A stretch of 64,000 nt of DNA from Hydractinia symbiolongicarpus (Eukaryota > Cnidaria > Hydrozoa > Anthoathecata > Hydractiniidae): NCBI RefSeq assembly GCF_029227915.1, contig NC_079885.1, forward strand, positions 5,334,001-5,398,000. The letters run 5' to 3'. Positions 33,940 to 45,900 of the stretch are shown one piece after another. Position numbers and translations under genes: made by a program. The notes under the pieces were generated by a model that saw only the letters and a program-made list of their open reading frames with translations, did no database searches and had not been told where the DNA came from. How positions within the stretch are numbered: the first letter of the stretch is position 1; each line of letters begins with the position of its first letter.

Positions 33940-34410
33940 ATGAAATTAAAGAACACATTCCTTGTCTACTTTCTTCTATTGCTTCTTCAAAGTGAGTCCA
34001 CAAGACTAAAAAGACACAAGAAGCTGAAAAAACAATTATTACAGAAAGAAAAACACGGTGATGTGAGCAAAAAACAGAATGTGCGGGAAAGCATAGTGGA
34101 TAACAGTGACAGGTTAGAGGAAAAGAAAAAACGAAAAAAAGGTAAAGAAACTACGTCTGTTTGGGAAGAGATGGAATTCCCTCTCAACCAAAACCAACAA
34201 GATCAACAGGATGGTTTCACGAATGTAGATCTTAGCAGGGTCAACACTACTTTTGCTCCCATCAAAAAACCTTCGAAAACTAAAAGGCCGTTGAAGGTGT
34301 ATTTAATTATTACGAAGATTGTAAGTGAAGACGAAATGGAAAGAAAGAAAAAGAAAAAGAAGAAGAAGAAACAAAAAAGGAAAAGCAGAAAAAGAGGGAA
34401 AAAATTCTGA
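33940..34410 (+). CDS. candidate lysine-rich secreted protein
   Basis: The open frame runs from 33904. The internal ATG at 33940 is preferred because it gives a classic signal peptide (MKLKNTFLVYFLLLLLQSES) with likely cleavage after about residue 20-22. The mature part (about 135 residues) has no cysteines and is very basic, with dibasic runs (RLKRHKKLKKQ, EEKKKRKKGKE) and a C-terminal stretch of nine lysines followed by QKRKSRKRGKKF. A short hydrophobic segment, LKVYLIITKIV, precedes the Lys tail. An AATAAA occurs about 240 bases downstream of the stop. I recognise no family. It could be a secreted polycationic peptide precursor or matrix protein, or a chance ORF with a fortuitous hydrophobic start. 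Confidence 0.4.
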   Translation: MKLKNTFLVYFLLLLLQSESTRLKRHKKLKKQLLQKEKHGDVSKKQNVRESIVDNSDRLEEKKKRKKGKETTSVWEEMEFPLNQNQQDQQDGFTNVDLSRVNTTFAPIKKPSKTKRPLKVYLIITKIVSEDEMERKKKKKKKKKQKRKSRKRGKKF

Positions 34411-36920
34411 ATTTATCTCGATTTCTTTATAGCAATCATATTATAGCAAATATGTCATATAGAAAACGTTTGCGAAATTTGGACTTTTTTGTAAAAGTTT
34501 ATATGCTTTCGCAAAATCCTTAAAAACCCTAATAATTGCATTCTTTGAAAGAAGAGAAACAATATTTTAAAGCCAGGCATTTTTGTTTTTATCTAAAACG
34601 AAATAAGCCTGAAAAAATGTATTTGATTTTCTTAATTGCTTTATTGACAAATAAATATTACAAATATATAATATAATCGCACCTAATTCTTATGTACATC
34701 TTATACAAAGAAACGTGTCACTGATCTATCAAAATCATTGCTTCAGGTGGACAAACGTTCGCGGGCAGAAAAGTTTGCGAATTTCACATTTTTATATCAT
34801 GAAATTTTCTCAATAACACAAATTCGCGATAGTTATAAACGCTAAAAAATCTTCGTGAAAGTTAATGTTTGCGAAAAAAAATTAGAACCCAAAATGGTCT
34901 ATTTCAGATTGGGTTACAGGTTAACTTTTTCGCTAAGGTTGAATTCGCGAAAGTTTATGTTCGAAAAATCTTCTAATATGGCTGATATATAAAAGCTTTT
35001 GTCTTTCCATTTGCGAAAGATTGTGCTCTTCTTAGCATAAAAAAAACATAGAGGTAATGGTTCATGTTGTTGTTTGAAATAACGAAACGGCTTGCGTACG
35101 CAGATTGAAGCATCACAGGGAAAGAAGCAAGAACGTATCAATCAACTTTACATATTATTTCAAAATACGTCTTAACCTTATTTAGTATGGGCTTTTCGGG
35201 GCTTAAATGTATGGGGGGAGGAACATAAAGTGTTTGCTGTCCATAACTTTTGATGTTGTTGTTGTTGTAGTTATGACGTCAAATTATTAAGGGAATAGAT
35301 AAGCGTAATGAATTTTTCGCTGATGTATTTTTTTTATCATCAATGTTAAAGTCAGGAAAATACTATTACCTATAAATCGCGCTGAGAACGTGATGAGCAA
35401 TAATTTTTCGTTCTATTTTGATTTTGTGTCCGCAAAATCCCGAAAAAAGCGATATACACATATAAGATTGAAATCGTGAGAATCGGGAAAAACGGATTTG
35501 ACAGTTACAAAACCGTAGGTTATTTTAGCGCCAAAAAAATATAACAGGAAAATTTTTCTTTTTTTAGAAAATAAAAAAAGTAGCAAACTCATTTAAAAAA
35601 AATAAACTTCATAAACAGGTTGTCTTCACGTCTGTTTGGTTCTAAAGTGTGTATAATTTCATGCACCTTGACCTTCTGCGTGATTCGTTTATTACACGCC
35701 ATTCTTCGGAAATTGCGGGAATTGACCTTACTAATCGTGTTCTAACCCTTAAAAAAATGACTTTCTCCCATGATTCTTATTTAACAGGTAAACACAAGTA
35801 TGAATCAACAAATAGGGAAAACAAATATACCAAACAGTAAGAAATTGCATTGTTTATCACCACATTTTCCAAAATTTCACAAAATGTATACAAGAAAATA
35901 ATATATATTGTATGCATCATATTTTGATGTTTGATACACAAGATGCGACCGGAAAAAGCCACGCCCAAAATTAAAACATAACATTCATGCTACAAGAAAG
36001 CTTTAAAGGAAATTTAATAGAAAGAAGAATTTTTAAAATTCCCATAAGCGATAAGTTTACAAGTTTCTTATTAATCTTCCGCCTTTAAACTGATGTTCTC
36101 GTAAGAACGAAATGAATGCTTTTTTCTCGTAGGTCACAAAATTTCGTCAGCGTACCCTGAATACATTGGTTTGCCTTTTTTTAACGTTATTAATACAGAC
36201 AGGAAAAAGTTTACGAGTTTAAGATAAAATATATATATTATGTAAGATTTTGAAAAGTATCGACTCAATACGTTTTTAGCGTTCTGGCCAAAAAAAGTTT
36301 TTTTATAGTAAAATAGAAGAAAATAGAGAAGCAACGTCAGTGAATTTTTTTTTTTTTTTTTTGAAATATTTATCTGCAATATAAATTTTGCACTTCCATG
36401 GCCGTTAGTGAAAAACGCTATCTATTACAACAGTAGAATTGTGTTAAGAGAAAACCACTTTGTTTCCTATTCAGAAACGTTTTTACATCACATGTAGTAA
36501 AATCGTTTCACCGACAATTTTACTGGCAAAAAGAAGACTTAATAAACCAACTAATCACGTAACGTTAAAACGGTCTTATTTTGGTTGATGGAAAAATGCC
36601 TTTAACTTGATGAAAATTCCCTCAAGCAATCATATTTGCACGAAAAATAAAATACCAAAACACTAATATATGCTCTTTATCACTTTTCTCTTTCTTTTAT
36701 ACTTTTTTACCAGAGAAAGATAAGCTGATGCTTTCCCTCTAACAGCGTAAAAGTCTTTGTTTCCTTTCACATTCCAAAGCAATGAAAAAATAAAAGGATG
36801 AAAAGGCACGAAGTAATAAAAGCTGCATTCGAGTTCGAGTTTCAAAAAAAGTTTGAATAACGAAATATACAAATTTGCATTCCAATCATAACATTGATAA
36901 AAAAATTAAAAAATATACTG
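34411..36920. other. intergenic stretch between convergent NOP9 and TAF4
   Basis: AT-rich, with recurring TTCGCGAAAGTTT / TTTGCGAAA words at 34740-34990 that suggest an old inverted-repeat element I could not delimit. The 35649-35840 and 36663-36872 ORFs show no recognisable features. The lower-numbered part flanking 36921 would contain the TAF4 3' UTR. Confidence 0.4.
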
Positions 36921-39900
36921 TCACCTAGTATAAGAACGATACAAAACTAAAGATTTACAAGTGTCTCTCTCAGATTCTAAAACGAATGTCAAGTCCTTTG
37001 TTGTAATGCGATGTTGACGGGTTCGAACATTCTAGAAAAACAAACCATACAGAGAAAGGTGAACAAACAAACAAACAAACAAACAAACAAACAAACAAAC
37101 AACATATCAACCTATCAACACGCATTAAAATTATGCATCACGCAATACTTTAATGATACACTGGTGTGTGCTTTTACCACCATCAGGAAAAACATACAAA
37201 TGTTAAAACATAATTTCTGCGGATATTTTAACAGTTGTGGAAATCTGCGTCAAAATCTGCTTAAAAAATTACACAAAACGAAAAAACACAGCACAAAACT
37301 ACAAAAAGAATAAATATTGTAGGTTGTTGTTTTAATCATCATTTCGCTTGAATTCTTTCTTGGTTCGTAGAAATCATATATACGAAAAAGGAAGAGCACA
37401 TTTCCCTTATAAACTTTAGAGTTGAACGTTCCACGTTGAAAAAATAAAATACATACCTGCGTTGTTGGTGTAGTGTTTGCGGTAGATGTCGGCGTCGCAG
37501 AATTATTCACTGGTGTTTTGTCATTTTGTAGCGATTCTAGCGCCTCGTCCAGTTTACGTTTCTTTTTAGGACCACCAATTGCTTCAAGGGCCGTTCGATT
37601 TGCGGCACGTTTACGATTAATTTCTTCCTCTTCCATTTGCATCTATGAAACAAAAGACAAAACTGAAAAATAATTAACCATAGAGCTACGTTTCTTAAAT
37701 AGTTTTTATAGATTAGAGAGTTGTTACGGAAAACACTACATGCAATATCATAAATAAATAAATAAGCAAGTTATAAGCATCAGCAAAATCATACTCAAGT
37801 ACACTTGTTGTGAAGACAAACCCGTTAACTTATACGGCCTAATAAATGCTCCTTTTTATTAAAATAACATACTAGGATTGACTTCAGGATACTGATAGTT
37901 AGTTAGCCTGGGCTACAATTAATGCCTATAAACCATAAAATTAGCCTAAAATATGCCTACACTATGTTAACGCGTATGACCTGGGCTACGGTAATACTTA
38001 TCCACTGGAAGTTTGCCTTGTCTATATAGCTGCTGCTTGATTTACGGAAATTAGACTGAAGTACAGTTAAACAAACCTGTTTAGCTTTCTCTTTTAGTCT
38101 AGCCTGCTCCGGATCTTCAGTTCTTGAACGACTCTAAATAAATCAACAACTATGATGACAATACGTATATTTGTGCTTTACCAGATTTTTATAGCAATAA
38201 GATTATTTATTTTAATAAATTCCAATCATTTAGGAGATCATAGGGACGTTTTTTCATAGAGAATAAGAAACCATTTTTTTACGTTAAGTTTTGTCTGTAG
38301 CAATACCGTACCATGGTGTCTGCCAATGCGATTTACGGGGGTATTTTTCAAAGATTTTTACTTTAACTCCGCAATAGGTTTCTAAGCATACAGACCAAAA
38401 AAAAATAGCTAGGTATACTGTAGGTAATGCAAGAATACCCAAAAAGGTAGTTCAACGGTAATTAATTAAAAACTTGCAAACACAACAACTCATTCGGAGG
38501 GAATGTTCTAAAGCTTGAGAGAAATGTTTTTAGAAACAGTCACATTTCACGGTTTTAAGGTTTTTCTTAAGAGAACGGTTGCTAATTAAGGTTGTCAAGG
38601 TCCGGCAGAGACCCTGTGAGGCTAAAAACAACTATCAGTAACACTCAGTTTAAAACATAATATACATAAAACATAATATAAGTGAGAATTACAAGAAAGA
38701 AAAAAAATAGGACAGTCAATGTCGTATACACTAATCCTCCTACCTTTGCAACTCGCATTAGCATTTCACGTTCCCTAGTTTCTCGATGTTTTCGCTCAAC
38801 TTCATCGATTTCTTCGAAGACTCGTAACTGTTTTCTCACGTCAGATATTGTGTCGTAGCGAACGTCGTCCTTAAAAAATCAAGCATACATTAAAACAATA
38901 ACAACGACAATGGAGAATAAGATTTTTTAATGCAGGGTTTGGACAGAATTTCGAAGTTATATTATATTATTGATATATATTTTATAGAATATTTTAAAAA
39001 ATACTTTATTTACGCTGATCATTTTAGTCTTTCATAGTCATTGGCCGAGAGACCACTTTATTTATATATGAAATTTAGAATGGTTGTTGCAAACTTACGC
39101 TTTAAAATACCTTAAATTTAAAACTATCCACAAATTTGCAGAGTATGTAGAATGCACACAATACCAGTACCACCTCACTTCTCCATTTCATTCTTGTTTA
39201 TTTTACATGATTCTAGCCCCCAGCTTTTCCTCTTAGAACAATCATACTTTTTTAAATGTGAAAAAGATAAACCAACATACTTTGTGTGGATCACTGCGAT
39301 GTAAACTACATGCTGTAAGTCTTTCGATCAAATTCCGGAGCCTTTCTTCAGTCGCGTGTGATATTACAGTTAATACGCTGTTGCCGATATCTTTTATACC
39401 AAAACTTTGTGCTAAAAATATAAAGCAAATTGATGCACTTAGTCTCAAAGATATGACTAATATCCGTCTATTAGAATGGCTAAAGTTAAATTTAAAATCT
39501 TTCAAAAATTATGTTGTAAGATACATTAAGAACTAAAATTTTCGGTGGAAAATGTTTAGGTAGAAAAACTTTAGGAAACAATTTTTTATTTCAGCGGAAA
39601 AATTTTCGGGCAAGATTTATAAATTAAAAAAATGGGTAAGTCTTGAACGGATTTTAACCAAATTTCAACATTGATGATTACGAGAAAGAAAACAAAAAGA
39701 AGGCTAGAAGCATTTATAGTGTACTTATATTGAATTAAGATCTAAAAAAGGGTCTTCAGGATCCAACTTTACAGATAGAGCCTCAGCCAAATGTGAAAAT
39801 AGCGAAAATAATAAGTTCAATAACTGTGGCTTTTATTGATTTTTTGATTACCCTAGATATAGTTCATAAACTTATTTTGTTTTTTAATTATTTGGGTAAT

Positions 39901-42900
39901 CAATTTAGGCCCACTAAAAAGATTAAACCTTTTATAAAATTTGTTTTGCAAAAGCTTTTACAGAAGGTACATGTCAGTTTTAAAAATGCTGCTAAATAAT
40001 GGAACTAAATAAAAAAAAGAAGACAAGTAAGCAGAAAAACACACCTTTCTGTTCAACCAACTTTTTTAACTTATCCATCACCAATATAGGACTATCTTTA
40101 ACACTTCTTGTTTGATACGACATAAAATCTGCACCAGTGGCTAAAATCTTTTGACTTTCTTCCTGGAAAAAATGTTTATAACACTTACAATAATCAGAAA
40201 AACATGATTGGAATCGGAACATTGCACCTGTAATTTAGAGTAAAAGGAAATGAAGTAGAAAATGGAAACATAATGGTGCACACTATGTCATTTTGATTTG
40301 CACAGCTTGGACTGCCGACAAACAGTAAACAAAGTAACAAGAGTTATTATTTAATATAGTTGATTCTATTTAAAAAAAAATTCAATTGCTGTAATTATTT
40401 GTGAAAATTGCACCAGTTCTAAAAAGTAAAGAAGAAAAAAACTTACCATAAGATTAACACCAGCCATACAAGTGACATCAATAAAATCCTCATCTCCACT
40501 GCAACAAAACACAATGAAATGTTACTATTTAAAACTGGCAATAATTTTTGATTTATTGAAAATCAGTGTTGCACCACAAAAGTTAAAAATGGGAGGTTAT
40601 ATTACCCGACTGCTGACGAATATTGCGTATTTCGAGGTTTTTCTTTAGGTGCTCCTGCTGCTGCCATGCCAGGTATTTGCTTGTTCATTCCCATTCTTGA
40701 GGCAGCCTGATTATGCGTGGCACCAGGCAGAAATGTTTTCATTCCTGGAGTAGTTTGTCCAGCACTTGCAACAACAATTCTGCCGTGTTGCGCTAATTGC
40801 TTTTGCAGCATAAGTTGTTCCTGAGCTGAAAGATTCTTATTGGCTATTAACTGTTGTGGAGTTATATGGGGAAGATTATTTGCAGATGTTCGAAGATGCT
40901 GATTCACCGACGGCAAGGTTGCTCGAACTTGGTTCCTGTTACTAATTGACACAGGTTGAGCCTGACTTTTTGGGTTCATTTGAAGTGTTTGTTGTTTTCT
41001 TATCGTTTCTCTTAAATGTGGAAGTGTTTTCTGTAGAGTAAAGAAAAAATATTAGTAATAACAACGAGTTAATAATAAGTTAATAATTTAAGTATTTTCT
41101 CGAAGGAACTTTGAAGTATTGAAAACTTTTGAAAAAAAACTATTTTGACTTTATTAATTTGGCTAACTTGTTACTACATTAACCATGTAGTTCTTTTTGT
41201 AACAATGGTAATATTGTACATAACAGCAATTGCAGCCATGAAAAAGAAAGGAAAATATAACATATAATAAATTTTCTAGAGCAAGGCAACGCAAACTATT
41301 AAAGCTCTGAATAAAAAACAATTTACGATTATTTGCATTTTAACACATCATAAACCGCCTTAAAATAAATGCCGTTTTTTTAGCACTTATTTATTGATGC
41401 ATTTAAACTAATATAGTTTTTAATCATTATAAATATATAGCAGTTTTCTCTGATATCAAAATCTTTCAAAGTTAAATTTAAAAGAGCTATTTTACTTTCC
41501 TGTCTAAACATAAAAACATGCATTTCATAAACAAATTACGCTAAAAGTAAAAACCTTCATTTTTTTGTTGAATTAAAAATCTAATTAGCAAAATTTTGCT
41601 GACATGAATTACAAAGCTGTGTTCTAACAAGTGTGGAATTTACAACAGCAATTATTTCCTTCTGCATACAAAGGTGAATTACAGTAATGAGTTGAAGGAG
41701 ATAAACTTTTACTTACCTTTAAGAAGTGAACAAGGTTTGGTTGTGGATCAGATTTCAATGTTTTTTGTAGTTTTTCAATAAATTCCTCTTCACTAACACG
41801 GCCTTGCTAAAATACAAATTTAAAAAATTCTTTTATTTACATAGTGGGCTTCCCATTGTCTTCTATTCTTAGAAAACTAGTGCAAAAAAGCTTGTTTAAT
41901 GATATACAGGATTGTGAGAGAAAGATGGTGGCCTAACAAGGCATAATCGAATGACTTATCCCCAAAAGTATTTGTTAAAAAAAATAGTTCTAACATCTCA
42001 TAGTTAACAAATATTCTAGTTCCAAAATAAATTTTGATATTTTTATGTAAAAATATTTTGTATAACAGAAGCTTCGTAACACAAAGAAAGAATATGACAA
42101 AGAAGTTTCTTATTAAGATGATGTTCCTCTTGTTTTATAGGACGAGAGTGGTGAGAGATCATTTTGTGAGAAATACTAATATAAAGCTTTCAGTATACAT
42201 CAAAAGCAAATCTCTAAATTTATAGCGCATTCAGGGGCATAGTATGGCGTATTTTAACTTTTTTTTGATTTTACAACTTAAAGGTACTGTCTGATTAAAA
42301 AACAATATCTTTTCTTTTGTTTTATTAAGTATCAAAAATAACAAAGATTGCTCTCTTAAACAACAAAGATTTATCCAATACTTAGCACCATCGTTTGTTT
42401 GTTTTGATTTTGCTGCACTAGCCTACCATCTTCACAAACTTTCGAACGCGGCAAAAGGACTGGGTTAATTCATTATTCAGCACATTTTTGCTTGTGACGT
42501 AGTTACCTGGCTTCTTATTAGGCGAACCCCCCCCCTGACTTGCGCATCGAACGACTAAATGTTTATTTATAATTTTTTTCCTTTGTTTAAAAAAGTTCTT
42601 CATGAAGATAGAAATGAATGAAAATAATTCGCAGGTTCTAGGATTTCAATTCGAGCCGGAAAGAACAACGAATGATGAGCTAGTTCCGACTTTTCAAGAC
42701 GTAGACGATCATAACATTGGAAACCTTGTTGCTCCTACTCCTAAATGTGAGAGGATGCCCTCTGAAGTGTAGAATGTTTTTGCTGTCACGAGACAGACTC
42801 TCAGTCTTTTTCAGGAATATTTGAGTAGGTGTGCAATGATTCGCACGTGTAAATCAAGTAACGCGAGCGATGTAAAACGTACGTGCAAAGAATGTTACGC

Positions 42901-45900
42901 CTCTCAATCTTAACTTCCTTTTCTACATGTCCGAAATAGTATGCATGACTATACTGTCATTTTTATATTTATTGTTTATTTTTCACAAGCAAATAGGCAA
43001 AAATATGCTTTGTTTTCAAATTAAAAAAAATCTTTATCCACGTGGCTTAAATAAAACTTCAAAATTCATTCAAAAAGTTCAGCTACACTTTAACAAAATT
43101 TTTACAGAAAAAAATTTATACCGCCCGTGGGTTTCAGTTTTACAGGTATAAAGAAAAAATCCATTAAATTCGGACCTGCTATGGTTTCCAATTATTTTGT
43201 CAAATGAAGAAATTATCTACAATTAAATCCATGATAAAATGTCTATTCCGCCTGTAAGTGAAGTTTTGCAGAATTGCTTCATCCGTGCTCCGTCGGCGTT
43301 CAACTCCGCATTAGTTAAGAACCGCATGGCTGGATTTCTTGTGTAAGACCTGGTTACCAACGACGAAGGGGCCAGGCAAAAGAGATTTATGTCTACATAG
43401 TTCTTTTAACTAAGTCAGGAGTCGGTAAATTAGCTAGGATGGTCAGGTTGGCTATGATAAGGCTTGCTCGTGGATTAAAAGGACCAGGACTATTCAATAA
43501 TTTCTGAGATCTAAAAGTGTCCGACCAATACGGAAATCTATCGGACGTTTTGTCTGACGACTGTCCAAAAATTATTTCGAGGGCTGCCATCGCACGCTAC
43601 AAAATGGATTTTATAGGTTGATTTTGAAAACTCAATATTTATTTTTCAGGCGTGCGATTAATCACATGCCTGAGACGATTTAGGCGTGTGCCAAGGCGTG
43701 CGCGTGCAATCGCACGCCTCTCCTGAAAAAGACTGGATTCTATTAAATATTTTCAATTACATGGTATAAAAGTTTCTACTCCTTCATGAGTAATTCTTAG
43801 ATGCGAGTGTGATTGAGTAATATTGTAATATTTTTCAGATAAAAAATGTATTACGGAACACGAAGAATTCCGAGCGGTGGTTTTATTGAAGAGTACGCTG
43901 TGAACATCTTTGGTGGCACTCCATGACAGAGAGTTTCGAACGACCACCTAGTTACCAGCCCCCACTCACCTCCTTAACATCCTTTTCTTTCCTCCGTTCA
44001 GATATTTCTCTGACTTTTGGTTTTTCCTTATACGGAAGATTTTTTTTTGGATCCTTGAGCAGCGAAAAAAAAATTTTATCCTGTTTTTTTCGACTGTTGT
44101 TAGTGCAATTCACAACAGCGCACCACGACATTATTCTGCCTCTCAACCTTACTGAATGTGCGATCTGAGTCTAATCTCTCTGTGGCGGGACATCTAATGA
44201 AGAGGAAACTAATTTTTAATTATTGATTGGTTGTCTTTAGAGTAGCTGAAACAACTATGCAACCCTAAGGCTAAAGTCATATTGAACTTCAAGTGTTATT
44301 AGCGAAAGCTTCTGACTTAGGTTCGTACAGAATTAGCACAGTGTGTGTTTACCTTAAGGTCTAGACACATCTCTCGCCTTCGATTTTTTATTTCCATATG
44401 AATAATTCATAAAAAGCGGTCTTTCACAATTCAGGGGGTAAAATTACCAAAATTTTTAAACATATAATAAAATATCAGCCCTGGCCCACGTTTTATCTAT
44501 TTTGGTCAGTTCGGCGCGCTCCAGGTAAATACGTCACACGCGACATATTATTTCAGCCTCGCTTTAGTGCCTATCATCCGCCATCCATATAAACAATCGA
44601 AGCTTTTTTTGTAAACAAGAATGAGATATTGTTCAGTTGGTGTTAGGAAAGAAAACAAATAATTATTTAATTATTTTATAGAAATTAGTTCCAAATAAGA
44701 ATTTTTTGTCAAAATTTTAGTTGATTTTTAATCGGACAGTACCTTTAAAACACTCCACAAAACACATTGCGCGAAGGTGGTTAATTTTAAAGATCATCCC
44801 AAAAGCAATATAAGGCTATTTCTATACTTGACTGATGAAGTTTAGACTTGTCAATGTTCACATCAGACTTGGACTTTATATTATTTGGTCAGTTGCCAAC
44901 ATGTTAATCTTTATCAAACTTTTGGATTTAGGAAGTGGAGTATTTTGAAAAAGCGGTGGTTATTCAAAATCCTGCTTATGTAACCTACATGTCAGCAAAA
45001 TTAGCACTTCACATAAATTTTCAAGTTGCTTTTTGCCAACTTTGTAAAATGGCTAAAAAACTGCTATTGTTTCCATATAGAAAGGGACGTAGGGTATCGA
45101 TTACTGTTGGAAATATTGACAAAGTCATGTTTGTCCCATTCCCTTTTTTTAGCTTTGAAATAAAAAACACTGTGATTGCCATTGTACTTCAATTGTTACA
45201 GAGTTTTGGTTTTTTTAAAGAAATTTTCATTGCATACAATTTCTTCATAAAAAATATATAGAGCTTAAGTATTATACCCATGACTTGTCACTTTACAAAT
45301 TTATTTGTTAAAATGATTGACAACATCGGCATGCCCACCCTGTCCAAAAATTTAGTTTATGTTTCAAAGTCAGAACACATCAACAAAAAAATCATTGAAA
45401 AAGGGGGTGTTGCCAAGGTAGGCATAACGTAGAATAGGTCCCAGAACAAAAATTCTAAAATGCAAAAAGTGAACGAATAAGCATGCAAAACGTTTTCGAG
45501 AAGATGAATTTCTATTAATTTTTCCACAGGCTAATGACTACATTAATTAAAACTCTAAGCCTATAATGATTTTAATTACTTTTTAATTTACGAATCAGGG
45601 CTTTGTGAAATAACTCTTTATCCATACAAAGTTTCATGCACGCTACAAAGTTACATACAAGCACATTAAATACTGTTGTCCCCCCAAATGGTGTATGATA
45701 TATTCTTTTTAACTCTTGCAGATTATTCATGCTTAAAACAAATGACCTCACTGTTTTTTACTTAACATTCTTCTACAATTTAACTTTAATTTATTATGGC
45801 TTAAGGCTCCGTATACTTAAGATTTTATAATGGTAGGTCAAAATCGTTGCCATAAAATAGTTTTATCATTGATGGCATAGACAAAGGAACTAAGAATTTG

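Larger units (their letters stand above)
42282..44744. mobile_element. Kolobok-like TTAA transposon in TAF4 intron 1
   Basis: The left end starts AGGTACTGTCTGATTAAAAA at 42282. The right end read inward starts AGGTACTGTCCGATTAAAAA at 44744. Both are flanked by TTAA (42278-42281 and 44745-44748). Inside are a P2X7-intracellular-domain-like fragment (plus strand, 42602-42772) and a THAP zinc-finger start (minus strand, 44131 leftward). Kolobok transposons are known to use TTAA targets and to encode THAP-bearing transposases, so the assignment combines structure and content. A second MITE (42802-43735) has inserted into it. No intact transposase remains. Confidence 0.7.

Noticed and set aside
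44621-44665. Short MRYCSVGVRKENK ORF resembling a second THAP start
   Set aside because: Only 13 residues with a single cysteine before a stop; too little to support.
44935-45261. 108-residue plus-strand ORF in TAF4 intron 1
   Set aside because: Hydrophobic AT-driven composition, no recognisable domain, no splice context.
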